Positions 23,422-33,892 of a DNA stretch of 64,000 nucleotides are shown here, piece after piece (positions within the stretch are counted from its first letter, which is position 1; every line of letters starts with the position of its first letter). The notes below the pieces were generated by a model, which was given only the letters and a program-made list of their open reading frames with translations, made no database searches and was not told the DNA's origin. Source of the stretch: Sepioteuthis lessoniana (Eukaryota > Mollusca > Cephalopoda > Myopsida > Loliginidae). The DNA lies in contig OY757916.1 in assembly GCA_963585895.1 (NCBI GenBank), positions 25,272,005-25,336,004 of the forward strand, in the 5' to 3' direction. Both the position numbers and the translations under genes were made by a program.

Positions 23422-24147
23422 GTACAAGTATTTTACTGGTAACATTAATAATTCTTCATTTACAATTTGTCCATGACTATTTTAATTGTATTGAGGTAGG
23501 TCAACATTGTGGCTTACAATTGCAGTAGTTGCTTCTTTGGGAATAAGTAGTAAAGTAGTTTTATAAAACTGGTCAAAATTTCATGTTTGATCATAATGTT
23601 TATGGTGCTTATTCTCTTGGGCAAAATTTTATCTGAAAATCATGACTCCTCTAACAATGAGAGGCATGAATCATAGGGTAATTTTTATCATCCTGATCTC
23701 ACAAGTAATTGATAATAAGGTTATTTTTAAATGGGTAAATCCATGAGTCTTGTATTATGCCAAAGTTGTTATCATCCAATAAATAAGTCTTCATTCAGAC
23801 TCCTATGTTCAACCTTGAACCAAACATATTCATAAAACATCTGTTTTTCTGAATAAAATGTAGCATCTAAGTTAGCTGTGATCGATGTACTGAGGATCGA
23901 GATTACTATTCAAAATTTGAGACTTTGAAAAAACATGATTTATCAAACTATTTTAATACAAATCTGTACTTATCGTCATGGGTCCAGTGAACTGTTTTGG
24001 TTGCAAGATACTACTCATGTAGTATTCCTTGGGTAGTAGTCTGCCAGAACCGATTCCTCTCTTCTTTTTTAAAGTGTTCTAAGACCAAAAGAGTTGCTCA
24101 AAGATTTGATGCTTACTACCAATTTTAAGATATTTGTTTTGCTTTGT
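23422..24147. other. No recognisable gene or repeat
   Basis: AT-rich sequence without a long open frame and without a block shared with other parts of the window. Confidence 0.5.
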
Positions 24148-24315
24148 TTTTTGGTAATATTTATGATTTTTTTTCAAAACAATCCATATCTTTATTGTTT
24201 ATGGAGGTTTCATTACTTGTTGGTGTAGGGTGCCTTGTGAATCAGTTGCCACAATGCAATGCGGAAAAAAAAAAAAAAATTAAAGAAAAGTCACACTCAA
24301 GAAATAAAAACTTGT
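24148..24315 (+). repeat. U3 repeat, copy 1
   Basis: It shares TTTCAAAACAATCC, TATTGTTTATGG(A/T), CCACAATGCAATG(C/T)GG, an A-run, and ATTAAAGAAA(A/G)GTCACAC with 25765-25955. The A-run and overall form are retroposon-like, but no head is recognised. Confidence 0.6.
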
Positions 24316-24327
24316 TAAAGGTCTAGA

Positions 24328-24562
24328 ATCATCATCATCATCATATCGTGCTGGCAGCACGGATATCCCTGACCCTCTCTCGCCACTCCTCCCTATCGTT
24401 CATCGCCCTAGGCAGGTCTTCAGGACAACATCCTGTATCCTCACACAGCTGCTGAATGTACGTTCGTGCTGGTCGTCCTGCTTTTGCGCGGCCGTGTGTG
24501 GGGATCCATAAGAGTACATCTCTTATGAGTTCATCTCTGCTTCTCCAAATAATTCCTGGTAA
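24328..24562 (-). mobile_element. LINE 3' end, copy 2
   Basis: On plus it starts with the (CAT)n tail and runs through GGATATCCCTGACCCTCTCTC, CATCCTGTATCCTCACACAGC and CGTGCTGGTCGTCCTGCTTTTG, the reverse of the LINE 3' coding end seen at 9.6 and 53.5 kb (AKAGRPARTYIQQLCEDTGC). Confidence 0.85.
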
Positions 24563-24817
24563 CTGTTACTATATAATCCAGTACCACCCATCACCAGTTA
24601 GTCAGAAAGAAGATGGACATTAACAAATAATCCGTCTTGATGAGAATGAAAATCAGAGTTATTTATGAAAGGAAACAGAGACAGTGAGCCAATTTCAAAT
24701 TCTAAAGATTTTTTGCATTTCACTTCATAAAGATGTCCTTCGGAAAGGGATACATATAACTCTTTTTCTTTCTGCTATGTATAAAATAGTTGAGTAGACT
24801 CAGACCTCTATTGCCCT

Positions 24818-25241
24818 GTCAGCTGGGGGTGAAGAATATACCGACTGCACCTCTGTAGAGAGGTAAGACCCCATAATGAGTGTCCTGAATATGACACTAA
24901 ACAATCTGATGGTAAGGTTCCATAGGTGCTGGGGCTTTGGGGAATGTAGGCAACCCTTCATTGCAATAGATCCCAGATCAACTCTGGCCCGGAATGGTAG
25001 CCCCTAATAGGGCCCTAAGTATGGGTTAAATAGAACTAACTGCATACTTATGCTAAACTGATTTGTTTGAATTAGAACTGTTTGACTAAACAGAAAAGTT
25101 TGAAATATTTTTGACAATTAATCTGTGTACTCATGCTAAACTGAATTGTTTGAAATAGAACTGAATATTTGCATAAAAATGGATTTGGCATTAAATAACC
25201 TACAAAGGTTAATATGCCATAAAACCCAACCAACCAACCAA
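24818..25241 (+). repeat. R1 copy (left member of an inverted pair)
   Basis: It runs from GTCAGCTGGGGGTGAAGAATA through GGGGAATGTAGGCAACCC and TGGGTTAAATAGAAC to GATTTGGCATTAAATAACC and (AACC)n. Confidence 0.9.
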
Positions 25242-25333
25242 CTTCATTATCAAAGTAATGTAACATTTTGTTCAACCTAATCAAACCAAGTTCAAACTTT
25301 TCTTTGATATCTTATGACATTTACTTTGCTTCT

Positions 25334-25748
25334 AGGTTTTTTTGGTTTGGTTTGGTTTGGTTTTATGGCATATCAACCATTGTACGTTATTTAATGCCAA
25401 ATCCATTTTTATACATATGAACAGTTATATTTCAAACAATTCAGTTTAGCAAAAGTACACAGTTTAAATGTCACAACAGTTCAATTTCAAACAATTCTGT
25501 TTAGCATAAGTACACAGTTTTGTTTTATTTGACCCATAGATCGGACCCTGTCAGGTGCTACCACTCTAGGCTAGAGTGGACCTGGGAGAGATGGCAATGA
25601 AGGTGTACTCCACATTCCCCAAAGCTCTAGAATCCCTCAAGCCTCACCATCAGATTGTTTAGTATCATACTCAGGACACTCAGTGGGGGAACCTTTCCAA
25701 TCTGCAGAGATGCAGTTGGTGTATTCTGCAGCCCTAGCCAACTGGACC
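25334..25748 (-). repeat. R1 copy (right member of an inverted pair)
   Basis: It runs from (GGTTT)n TTATGGCATATCAACC through two ~56-bp subrepeats, CTATTTGACCCATAG and the AGAGTGGACCTGGGAGAGATG block to GCAGCCCTAGCCAACTGG. Confidence 0.9.
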
Positions 25749-25764
25749 ATGGATTTTTTGGGAG

Positions 25765-25955
25765 GTGTGTGTGTAATATTTGTGATTTTATTTCAAAACA
25801 ATCCTTATCGCTACTGTTTATGGTAGTTTCATTATCAAACTTCCTTCAAGTAAATTTTCTTTGGTGCAGAGTGTCTTGTTGATCAATTCCCACAATGCAA
25901 TGTGGCAAAAAAAGAAAAAAAAATTAAAGAAAGGTCACACACAGGAAATAAAATC
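25765..25955 (+). repeat. U3 repeat, copy 2
   Basis: It is colinear with 24148-24315 and about 20 bp longer in the middle. Confidence 0.6.
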
Positions 25956-26099
25956 AGCCTCTCTTGGCTTGCGAACATAAATAAATAAAGAAAATAGATA
26001 TAAGAAGGAAATAAGATCTACAAAAAGTGGAGGTTAGAACTCTGTAAGTCAATAAGAAGTCACTCAGAAAAAGTGACTACTAATCAGACTGTATAAATA

Positions 26100-26210
26100 T
26101 AACTGACCAACTGCAAACTCTGAAACAATACACTAGTTTCCAAAGTTAAGCAATGATGAACATGTTCAGTACTTAAATGGGTGACCACTCGATAATAGCA
26201 AGTATGGTAA
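26100..26210 (+). pseudogene. 5S rRNA-like relic (5S pseudogene or 5S-headed SINE)
   Basis: Two hallmarks of animal 5S rRNA lie at the right spacing: AAAGTTAAGCAA (26142-26153, cf. GAAGTTAAGCAAC) and AGTACTTAAATGGGTGACC (26168-26186, cf. AGTACTTGGATGGGTGACC). The 5' part is more diverged (CTCTGAAACAATACACTAG). The internal control region is present but mutated. It is a single copy here, so I cannot tell a plain pseudogene from the head of a 5S-derived SINE. Confidence 0.75.
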
Positions 26211-27251
26211 ACAACCATAGGATTGTGCACTAGATGAGCCGAAACTTAGCAAATGACAGCAAAATCTGAATGGTATGACTAATTACATTCCTTGGGCAAG
26301 GATTAAAGTGTGGTATCTGTCAATCTTCCTCAGTTGAGATTTTTGTCTTTGGATGGATTGATGAAGTATAAAACATTGAATTCAAATTCTGTTCTTATGG
26401 AAGTTTAACATTATGTTTCACCTTACACAGTAAATTGTTGCTGTAACTTTGATGCTCCTCCTTTAGAAAAACATCAGGGTTGTAAAGAAGGAAGACCTAC
26501 AGCATAGGCAACAAAATGTCTTCTATACAATCCTGCTCAGACTCATGCCTTGACCAGATGCTCATTCATAGTCAGTCAAGTCTGACAGATGCTATAACCG
26601 ACCACTTTCTACCAATCATATCTCGACACATTCTTATTGGTGGTAGTTGTGTCAAAATTCATGGTGTTTGGTGCAATGATTTTAAAGTCAAATCATATTC
26701 AATAAAGGTCACATATTTCTATGGTAGATTTGCCAGGCTTAATTTGATCATATTTGTATGCAAGTTTTAAGTGCGACCAGGAATAATTTCAACTTGATGT
26801 GTACTGAGGTGACTACAAAGGTTATTAAGGCCACTATGAATTTATTATCTGCTCTTTTGTTACTGTTCTTTTTTGTTTTTTCTAAAACAGTTTTATATCT
26901 TCCTCTCTCTTATTTTTCTTTATTTAACAAAATTCAATTTTTAAAAAATATAATTTTCCCTGTGAATTGTTCTCATTAGAAAAATACTTTTAATATAAAC
27001 TTAGTTTTAAATCAAGGAAATTATTTAGGGTCCAGCTACTCCAGAATGATAAATTAAATTCCAACCAACAAAAGAAAAACAAATATATTCTTTATTTTAC
27101 AACATGAACTAGATTTATTAATATCTTATTGCTTTAAGCATCAAGTTATTTTGCTGAATTTTTTGGTTTATTTCTTTATAGCAGTACACATTACAAAAAT
27201 ATCGTACTCACATTTACCGATCAGTCAACAAAAACAAGTTTGTATCAAATT
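26211..27251. other. No recognisable gene
   Basis: AT-rich sequence with short open frames (84 and 73 aa) that carry no motif I recognise. Confidence 0.5.
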
Positions 27252-27252
27252 C

Positions 27253-27962
27253 GAGGGTGAGTCAAAAGTTTTATGTTTTGGAGGCACAATTTGGCAGCTC
27301 CAGGTCCTTTTTACTAACATGGTGAAGGTGAAAAGCTGCACTGGACTGTGAGATGCCAAACTCACCTGATACTCTCAGAATGCTACTCCCTGGATTTGCC
27401 TTTATGGCTTGGAGATCAGTCTTAGAATCAATGCATTTAAGCCTACCTGATCTTACCTGTTTGTCAAATTTTTTGCTACCAGAACAAAATTTCTTGAACC
27501 TTCTGGCTACTGTACTGTGATCAAATACGTGTTCATCTTTTGCACAACAAATGTTTTTGGTTTCTTCCAAGTTGCTGAGATCCAGTTTGAACTCGTAACA
27601 CACAAGTTCCCAAATTAGACTATATACCTCCTTGATTGACTGACACTCTGCATTATAAGGTATAGATCAAGGGTAAAGTGAAGCAACTCAGTGAAAGGCG
27701 TGGTGCCCTTTCCCTTACACCTTGGTGAAGTAGCTATTGAAAAAGGAGCCTTTGGGTCACCCTTGACTATGGTCGTCAACAACTTACATTTTCATCTGTG
27801 TGGCTTTCAAATGACACAAAGAGTAAATCAAAGCCTAACATATCAACACACCATCTATCATGATATTACAAACCACTGCAGATACTTACCGCAGCTTGAA
27901 GTACTTTGATCACATGATATACCTACAGCAAACTAGCTCATACCAAAATATTGCAAAACTTG
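27253..27962 (-). mobile_element. Mariner-derived short element, copy 2, carrying a SINE-B fragment
   Basis: The termini are GTGAGTCAAAAGTTTTATG and AATATTGCAAAACTTG. The minus strand reads ETKNICCAKDEHVFDHSTVA, RRFKKFCSGSKKF and RVSGEFGISQSSAAFHLHHV, the paired helix-turn-helix N-terminal region of a mariner transposase, open for about 110 residues. It ends at the same point as copies 1 and 3. A SINE-B fragment at 27652-27787 is inserted, judged by comparison with copy 1. Confidence 0.85.
27652..27787 (+). mobile_element. SINE-B 3' fragment inside a mariner derivative
   Basis: It has CATTATAAGGTATAGATCAAG, CCTTACACCTTGGTGAAGTAG and GTCACCCTTGACTATGGTCG in SINE-B order, without the tRNA-like head. 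Confidence 0.75.
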
Positions 27963-28440
27963 TGGTTGGTTGGTTGGTTGGTTGGTTGTTTGTTTTACGG
28001 TGTATCAAGCCTTTTCAGGTCATTTAATGCCAAATAAAGTCATTTTGGTAAAAGTTTCAAACAATTCAGTTTATTATAAGTATAGTTTATTTTTTACACA
28101 CAGTTAAATGTCAAAACAGTTCTATTTTAAACAATTCTGTTTAGCATAAGTACATAGTTTAGTTCTATTTGACCCATAGAAAGGACCCTATCAGGTGCTA
28201 CCACTCCGGTAATAGTGAACCTGAGAGCGATGGCAATGAAAAGGTGCCCATTGAGGTGGGGGGGCTTTACCCCCCTCTAGAGATGCAGTCAGTGTTTTCT
28301 ACAACCCCTGCCAACTGGGCCACACATTGGGCTGGGATCTTACCCCTCTGCATAAGGAATTTGCTTGCACACAGTTTAAATGTCAGTTCTATTTGACCCA
28401 TAGAAAGGACCCTATCAGGTGCTACCACTTTAGGCCAGAT
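27963..28440 (-). repeat. R1 copy followed by a second partial R1 body
   Basis: (GGTT)n head, two ~56-bp subrepeats and a CTATTTGACCCATAGAAAGG block, ending at GCCAACTGGGCC near 28322. A second partial body (28323-28440) repeats CTATTTGACCCATAGAAAGG before the next R1 begins. Confidence 0.8.
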
Positions 28441-29020
28441 TGGTTGGTTGGTTTGTTGGGTTTTATGGCATATAAGCCTTTGTAGGTTATTTAATGCCAA
28501 ATCCGTTTTTATGTAAATAATCTGTTCTATTTCAAACAATTCAGTTTAGCATAAGTACACAGTTTAATTGTCAAAAACATTTCCATTTCAAACTATTCAA
28601 GCAGTTCTATGTAACAATTCAGTTAAGTGTAAATACAGTTTTAATGTCGAAAAAAAAATTCTATTTCAAATAATTCAGTTAAGCATAAGCACGCAGTTTA
28701 AATGTAAGTACGGTTTAATTGTCAAAAACATTTCTATTTCAAGCTATTCAGTTTACACAAACAATTCATTTTAGCACAAGTATGCTCTTAGTTCTATTTA
28801 ACTCATAGATAGGGCCCTATCAGGTGCTACCACTCCGGGCCAGAGTGGACCTGGGAGCGATGGCAATGAAGGGGTACTCTGCATTCCCCAAAGCTCCAGC
28901 ATTGCTGGAACTTCATCAGATTGTTTAGTGTCATTTCCAGGACACTCATTGGGTAGTGGGGTCTTACTCCTCAGCAAAGATGCAGTCAGTGTATTCTACA
29001 GCCCCAGCTGACTGGGCAAT
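28441..29020 (-). repeat. R1 copy, long form
   Basis: (GGTT)n, TTTTATGGCATATAAGCC, about four subrepeats of the CAATTCAGTT(T/A)AGCATAAG type, then CGGGCCAGAGTGGACCTGGG and the CAGCCCCAGCTGACTGGGC end. Confidence 0.9.
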
Positions 29021-29732
29021 GCAAAACTTTTGATTCACTATAGTACTTAGTAACTGACTTATATCAAAGCAGGGAATTCCATCAGATGCCAAAACAAATC
29101 TAAGTAAAATGAGTCTGCAAGATAAACACTATCAAATTCTAAAAGCAAAAATGTTTTTTAAACAAACATTATGAGAATGCAACTCAAAAACAGTAATCTG
29201 GGAAAAACATAAGTTTATCTTGAAATAAAATCTCGGAATGATAAATATAACTCAGAAGAACATATTCACAGTTAATCAATATTTGATTAAAAAACAAGAA
29301 AATGTGCTTAATGCCTTCTTTATCTAGAAACATATTCTCTCGGGGTGCTTCAAATCTTGGTATTTGCTCACCTTTACTTAGTATAGCATAAAGCCAAACG
29401 AAAGGATGGGGTTAAGAATTTTGTGCTGTGCTCTTCAAAGTGGGGAAAGCCTATCTGACATAAAAACTGCCAATTGAAATCCTCTCATTTATTTTGTCTC
29501 AAACATGAATGGAAAATGTACAGCTATCTTAACCTGGCCAAATAACACTATAAATCTGTTAAGACTCAAAATGCTTCTAAAATCTTTTTGTGCAGCTTAA
29601 AAGAAGGAATTGCTGGTAAAGTGAATAAAATGCAAAACTATATAAAAATGATTAAGTTTGGTTAGGTTTCTTTATTTTAATGGCATGTTAACCTTCACAA
29701 TTTTTGACTGCTTTTTTCCGCTCTTTATTGGA
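29021..29732. other. No recognisable gene; SINE-C tail scrap at 29655-29700
   Basis: AT-rich sequence. Near 29655 a GGTTAGGTTTCTTTATTTTAATGGC stretch looks like a reversed SINE-C tail, broken off at once. Confidence 0.5.
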
Positions 29733-29962
29733 TAGTTCCTGTAGTATAGTGGTTAATGTGCTGGACAGCGACATCTTGGGAAGTCAGTTCAAAGTCCAGT
29801 TGAACTATGGCAGTCACTTGTAGACAAATGCCCTTGGGAAAGGCATGAACTCTCTCATGCCTCCAGCTATGGGTTAAATTGCACTACTACTGTTCTTCTA
29901 CAAGGATGGATACGGCATTAAATAACCCATGAAGATTAATGCAGCATTAAAACAAAGAAATG
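29733..29962 (+). mobile_element. SINE-C copy, full length
   Basis: The tRNA-like head is TCCTGTAGTATAGTGGTTAA with AAGTCAGTTCAAAGTCCAG. The body is GACAAATGCCCTTGGGAAAGG and CTCCAGCTATGGGTTAAATTG. The tail GGATACGGCATTAAATAACCC ends in CATTAAAACAAAGAAATG. Confidence 0.85.
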
Positions 29963-30152
29963 AAAATGAATATATACATATATGTATGTATATCCTATCA
30001 ATTTTCCACTTTAAGACATAAATCCATGTATATATTTGATATCAATATATACTTTATTAATCTTTGACTTTTTATACATACATGCATATATATAAATATA
30101 TATGTGTAGTTGGTCAGTGGTCTTTCATTTAAGCATATATGATTAAATAATA

Positions 30153-31054
30153 CAGGGTGAAACGATAAAATCGTCATCCTAAAGAAAACAACACTACAGC
30201 TTTATTTTAAAACTTTTATTGAAAAAATCAATTCAGGTAACTTGATTATGTAGTAGACCTCACATCTATTCAATGTAGCCACCTTCAGCCTCAATTGCTG
30301 CCTTGATATGGATCCGGAAGTGGGAGTATGCCTTTTCCACAAGCGCTGGCGGGAACTCTGCGAATACTCGGCGGATGGTGGCGATCAGGCTGGCTTTGGT
30401 GTTGTGGGAGGTCATGTTGGAGATGTTCTCGATGTATGACCAAACGAAGTTGTCCAGTGGGTTCAAGTCGGGGGAGGAGGGGGGGGCAGTGAGAGAAGGG
30501 TACAAAGTCGTAGCACTCCTTCTGAAGCCAAGCCTGGGTCTCTTTGGACTTGTGGGCCTGTGCCGAGTTCTGCTGCCACACCCAGGGTCTGCCACTGGCC
30601 ACCTGATTGCACCAGGGGATCACCACACTCTTCAGCACATCCAGGTGCAGTTTGGTGTTGACTTTCAAGCCGACTTTGAAGATGTGAGGTGGCATGATGT
30701 GGCCCTCACTTGAAACCACACCAAAGACCATAACCGTAGCCAGAAACTTTGTTTTCATCACCCTGGGCACGTCCCTGTTATTCGTGGCAATCTAGTGATG
30801 GTTCTGGCTGTTGCGCACCTCGTCCTCTTGTCATAACTTGGATCGGTAGAGAGCATGAGTTGTACAGCGGTGCATCTCCGATCTCACTCGTTGAACATTG
30901 TGTCACTTTCAGACGTGATAGAAGGCTCCTATCACTCTTGGTATTTGTACACAATTGGCCAACTAGTCAGCAACAAAAAAAAAAGCAGTTTTCATTAAAT
31001 GGAAATGGAATCATGTTGTCTATTCTAGGGCAACAATTTTATCATTCCACCCTG
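30153..31054 (-). mobile_element. Mariner-superfamily transposon (DD37D type), both ends present
   Basis: The inverted repeats CAGGGTGAAACGATAAAAT (left) and its near-complement ending ATCATTCCACCCTG (right) are bordered by TA on both sides (30151-30152, 31055-31056). The minus strand carries the catalytic C-terminal part: VVSSEGHIMPPHIF, then WVWQQNSAQAHKSKETQAWL, then SSPDLNPLDNFVW, then AAIEAEGGYIE. From the QQ(N) position to the Asp of PLD there are 37 residues, the DD37D spacing. The second catalytic Asp is Asn here (QQNS for QQDS). An 8-C run near 30478-30486 shifts the frame, and the N-terminal third is missing (902 bp versus roughly 1.3 kb for the family). Confidence 0.9.
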
Positions 31055-31062
31055 TAAAGACA

Positions 31063-31158
31063 TATTTTGTCTATATCATTTTATTAAGATCCTTTCAAGT
31101 TTCCTAAAAAGTGTCTTGGTTTTTGGTTGGAATTAGTAGATAAATTTAACAAAATTGT
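31063..31158 (+). repeat. Left arm of a ~1.26-kb inverted repeat
   Basis: TTAAGATCCTTTCAAGTTTCCT, then GTGTCTTGGTTTT and GATAAATTTAACAAAATTGTC match the reverse complement of 32226-32321 over about 96 bp. Confidence 0.8.
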
Positions 31159-31196
31159 CCTGAGTGCTTTCAGACCGGTAGAGAAGAGGAAAATCT

Positions 31197-31840
31197 CGTA
31201 TTTTGGTTTGGCGCGCAATTTAATTCAACACTGAATTTCACCCAATCAGGATGACTTATCCAATTCAGCCTGGACCTTCATTTCCGGCTAACAAAACAGG
31301 TGAGCAGCCAAACCTACGCTCTTCAGTGTGAGACGGTGACCAGAACAGACGTTCCTCTGGTCGTCCCTGCTTAGCGATGCTTTTTAGCTAGACAAGCCAC
31401 CCAGTATGGACATCTCACTGTGGCTTTAACACTAGCAGCAGCAACATAGACACTCAACGAGGGAACCATCTAATTTATGGATTTCTTACAAGGAATTCCA
31501 GTTGAACATAAATTAGAAACATACAACATGCCTTGGACAGGCCCAACTTTGTGTCACCCCAAAATTGGCTATGTCGATCTGAGCGTAACTCTGCTCTCGA
31601 CACACTTGCTATCATTTCACCTCTGGCCCACATTAATGGAGATAATGCATACTCTCCCCCAAAAACCAGATACAAAACTACACGGTAACTTTAAACACAT
31701 CCCTCACACATCCAACAACACGCTGCCATTTCAACATCCCGCTAAGCCATTTCGTCTCCAACACTAACAAGCCTAAACATCACGAGTCTTGCTGCAGCAA
31801 AAGCAAACCATACTCAAAGCTGCAAATAAAAAACTTTCGT
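31197..31840 (+). mobile_element. U1 repeat, copy 2, between two inverted arms
   Basis: It is colinear with 17318-17925 and ends in GCTGCAAATAAAAAAC. It sits between the inverted arms 31063-31158 and 32226-32321, so it probably inserted into, or was captured by, that foldback structure. Confidence 0.6.
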
Positions 31841-31937
31841 TGTTGTGTTGTTAAAGAAAAGCTTCGTAATTCATTTGTGTTGCCTAAAAAATATAGTGTT
31901 AGGGAAAATAACAATTTCCCGAAACCACTATAGACCT

Positions 31938-32321
31938 TTCATAGGCCATCATCAGAGTAAAGAGTGTTTTTTAAGAGTATTTCAACAAGCTTTTTAGGTC
32001 TTTTTTTATAACATAACAAAATTAGGTAATCGCTGAGTTGGATAAAATTGAGATGCTGATGTTATCAAATGAATTTAAAATAGAACGCTGTCAATGGAAA
32101 TTGAATATTATTAAGAAAAATAGAATAGTAAAAAAATGATAGAAGGCATTTCAAAATATTGTTGCTATTTTCAAAAAAACACTCTTTACACTTGCAAACA
32201 ACCCTTGATAATGACCGATGAAATGTCCAAAATTTTGGTAAATTCATAAACCAATTTCAACTTAAAACCAAGACATTTATCAGGAAACTTGAAAGGATCT
32301 TAATAAAATTATATAAACAAA
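31938..32321. mobile_element. MITE-like palindromic unit 1 plus right inverted arm
   Basis: AAGAGTGTTTTTTAAGAG (about 31966) and CAAAAAAACACTCTT (about 32174-32188) are inverted ends. Outside them GGCCATCATC and GATAATGACCGATGAAATG extend the inversion. The right arm (32226-32321) pairs with 31063-31158. A second such unit lies at 32508-32815 in the same orientation. Confidence 0.65.
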
Positions 32322-32439
32322 ATTGTCTTTATAATTTAATCAAACATACCTAAATAAATATGTATATATACAGAGAGAGAGAGAGAGAGAAACACAGACA
32401 TGCACATATATACACATACACTCAAATATGGAAACACAT

Positions 32440-32442
<3 letters not shown>

Positions 32443-32494
<52 letters not shown>
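32443..32494. repeat. (CA)n microsatellite
   Basis: About 25 uninterrupted CA units between the two MITE-like units. The Cys/Val frame on the minus strand is an artefact. Confidence 0.95.
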
Positions 32495-32502
<8 letters not shown>

Positions 32503-32507
32503 TGTAT

Positions 32508-32815
32508 AAAGAGTGTTCTGAAAGAGTTTTTTAGGGGTTTTATAACATAACAGAATTACATAAACACAAAGTTGGATAAAACTGAGATACTGATGAATTT
32601 GATTTTTTTTTTTTTTTGCTGATGAATTTAAAAAACAGAATGCTATCAACAGAAATAGAATATTATCAAGAAATGCAGAATATTTAAAAATAAAAACAAG
32701 AACAACCCTGAAAAACTCTTTAAAAAAACACTCTTCATACATGCAAGCAACCCCTGATGATGGCCTAGCACTCAGGACAATTTTGGTAAATTCATCCACC
32801 AATTCCAATTATTTA
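32508..32815. mobile_element. MITE-like palindromic unit 2
   Basis: The left end AAGAGTGTTCTGAAAGAGTTTTT and right end AAAAACTCTTTAAAAAAACACTCTT are inverted copies (~25 bp). The interior (ATAACATAACAGAATTA, GTTGGATAAAACTGAGATACTG) is colinear with unit 1. The flank CCCTGATGATGGCC followed by TTTTGGTAAATTCATC matches the same flank of unit 1. Confidence 0.7.
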
Positions 32816-32899
32816 GACAAAATCAAACATGCTTAAATGAAAGGCTTTTGCCCAAACACACACACACACACACACACATATGTGTGTGTGTGTGTGTAT

Positions 32900-33015
32900 A
32901 GTACCTTATACCCTTGATCCTAACCTTATAATGCTGAGTGTTAAGCAAGGTAGCATCAAGTACAATTTTTTGAGTCTTTGGTATGACTCGACCTGGGATT
33001 GAACCTGGGTCTCAG
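32900..33015 (-). mobile_element. SINE-B fragment
   Basis: It has CCCTTGATCCTAACCTTATAATG, GTTAAGCAAGGTAGCATCAAG and GACCTGGGATTGAACCTGGG, then breaks off in the tRNA-like head. Confidence 0.75.
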
Positions 33016-33215
33016 TAGTAATAAAGAGAGAGGGTGAGGAAGAAATGAAGGAATGAAAGAAAGATAATGATCAATGAAAAAAAAAGTGTCTGTCTTCACA
33101 ATAAAAACAACCATTACTTTTAATACACTAAAAAGATAATAAATTGAATAAATAACAAGTCTTACTTAAAATTCTAAAAAAAAAAAAATAAATAGATAAA
33201 TAAATAAAGAAAGAA
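33016..33215. repeat. Locally duplicated segment, related to 35065-35255
   Basis: GAGAGAGGGTGA(G)GAA, AATGATCAATGAAAAAAAA, ATAAAAACAACCATTA and TACACTAAAAAGATAATAAATT occur in the same order at 35065-35255, about 2.05 kb downstream. Confidence 0.65.
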
Positions 33216-33892
33216 AAAATCATTGAAGGAAATTATTTCTTACAAATTCTTATATGACATTATTATTTTTTTCTTTTTTTGTTAGTTTCTGGTTGAGAAG
33301 AGGAGACTTTGGTCACTTAGTCTATCAAAGAGAAAGTTTGTTTAAAAGTTTAGAGATATTGTTAGCCCCCCTGATCTGGATTTAGAACGCTGAATAGGTT
33401 GTTAGAATGTGTCTAATTTTGCCTAATCTTAGGATCTTACAAAATCAACAGATTAATTCCAGTACTTGATGTGGATAATGTATTCCCTTTGCATTATTTG
33501 CTGTTGTAATTAGGATTAAAGATACTTGAGACTGTAATTTACCCTAAATAGATTTAAGAAACACTATCAGATTGCCTTCTTCTACTTGAAAACAGCCAGG
33601 ATTATTCTACCTCAGTCAGTGTCAAAAGAAACTGCTTTTATTCATACGTATAAAACATGACTCATAATACAAAAACAATAATTACTCCTGCAATTCAAGT
33701 CATTTTAATCTGTACATTATTAAACAAGCTGGACCTGTGAAAATTTCTCAGTACAAAAAAAAAAAAAGAATGAAGGGAGCTATTTAAGAAAAAAGGATAA
33801 TTTACCATTTTATTACATATAAATCCAATTGTTCCTTTGAAATGAATAATATAAAAAATTACCGTAACTCTCTATATAATACTTAAAACACA

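Noticed and set aside
30303-30713. 136-aa plus-strand frame
   Set aside because: It is antisense to the mariner transposase on the minus strand and is open only because of the GC-richer codons there.
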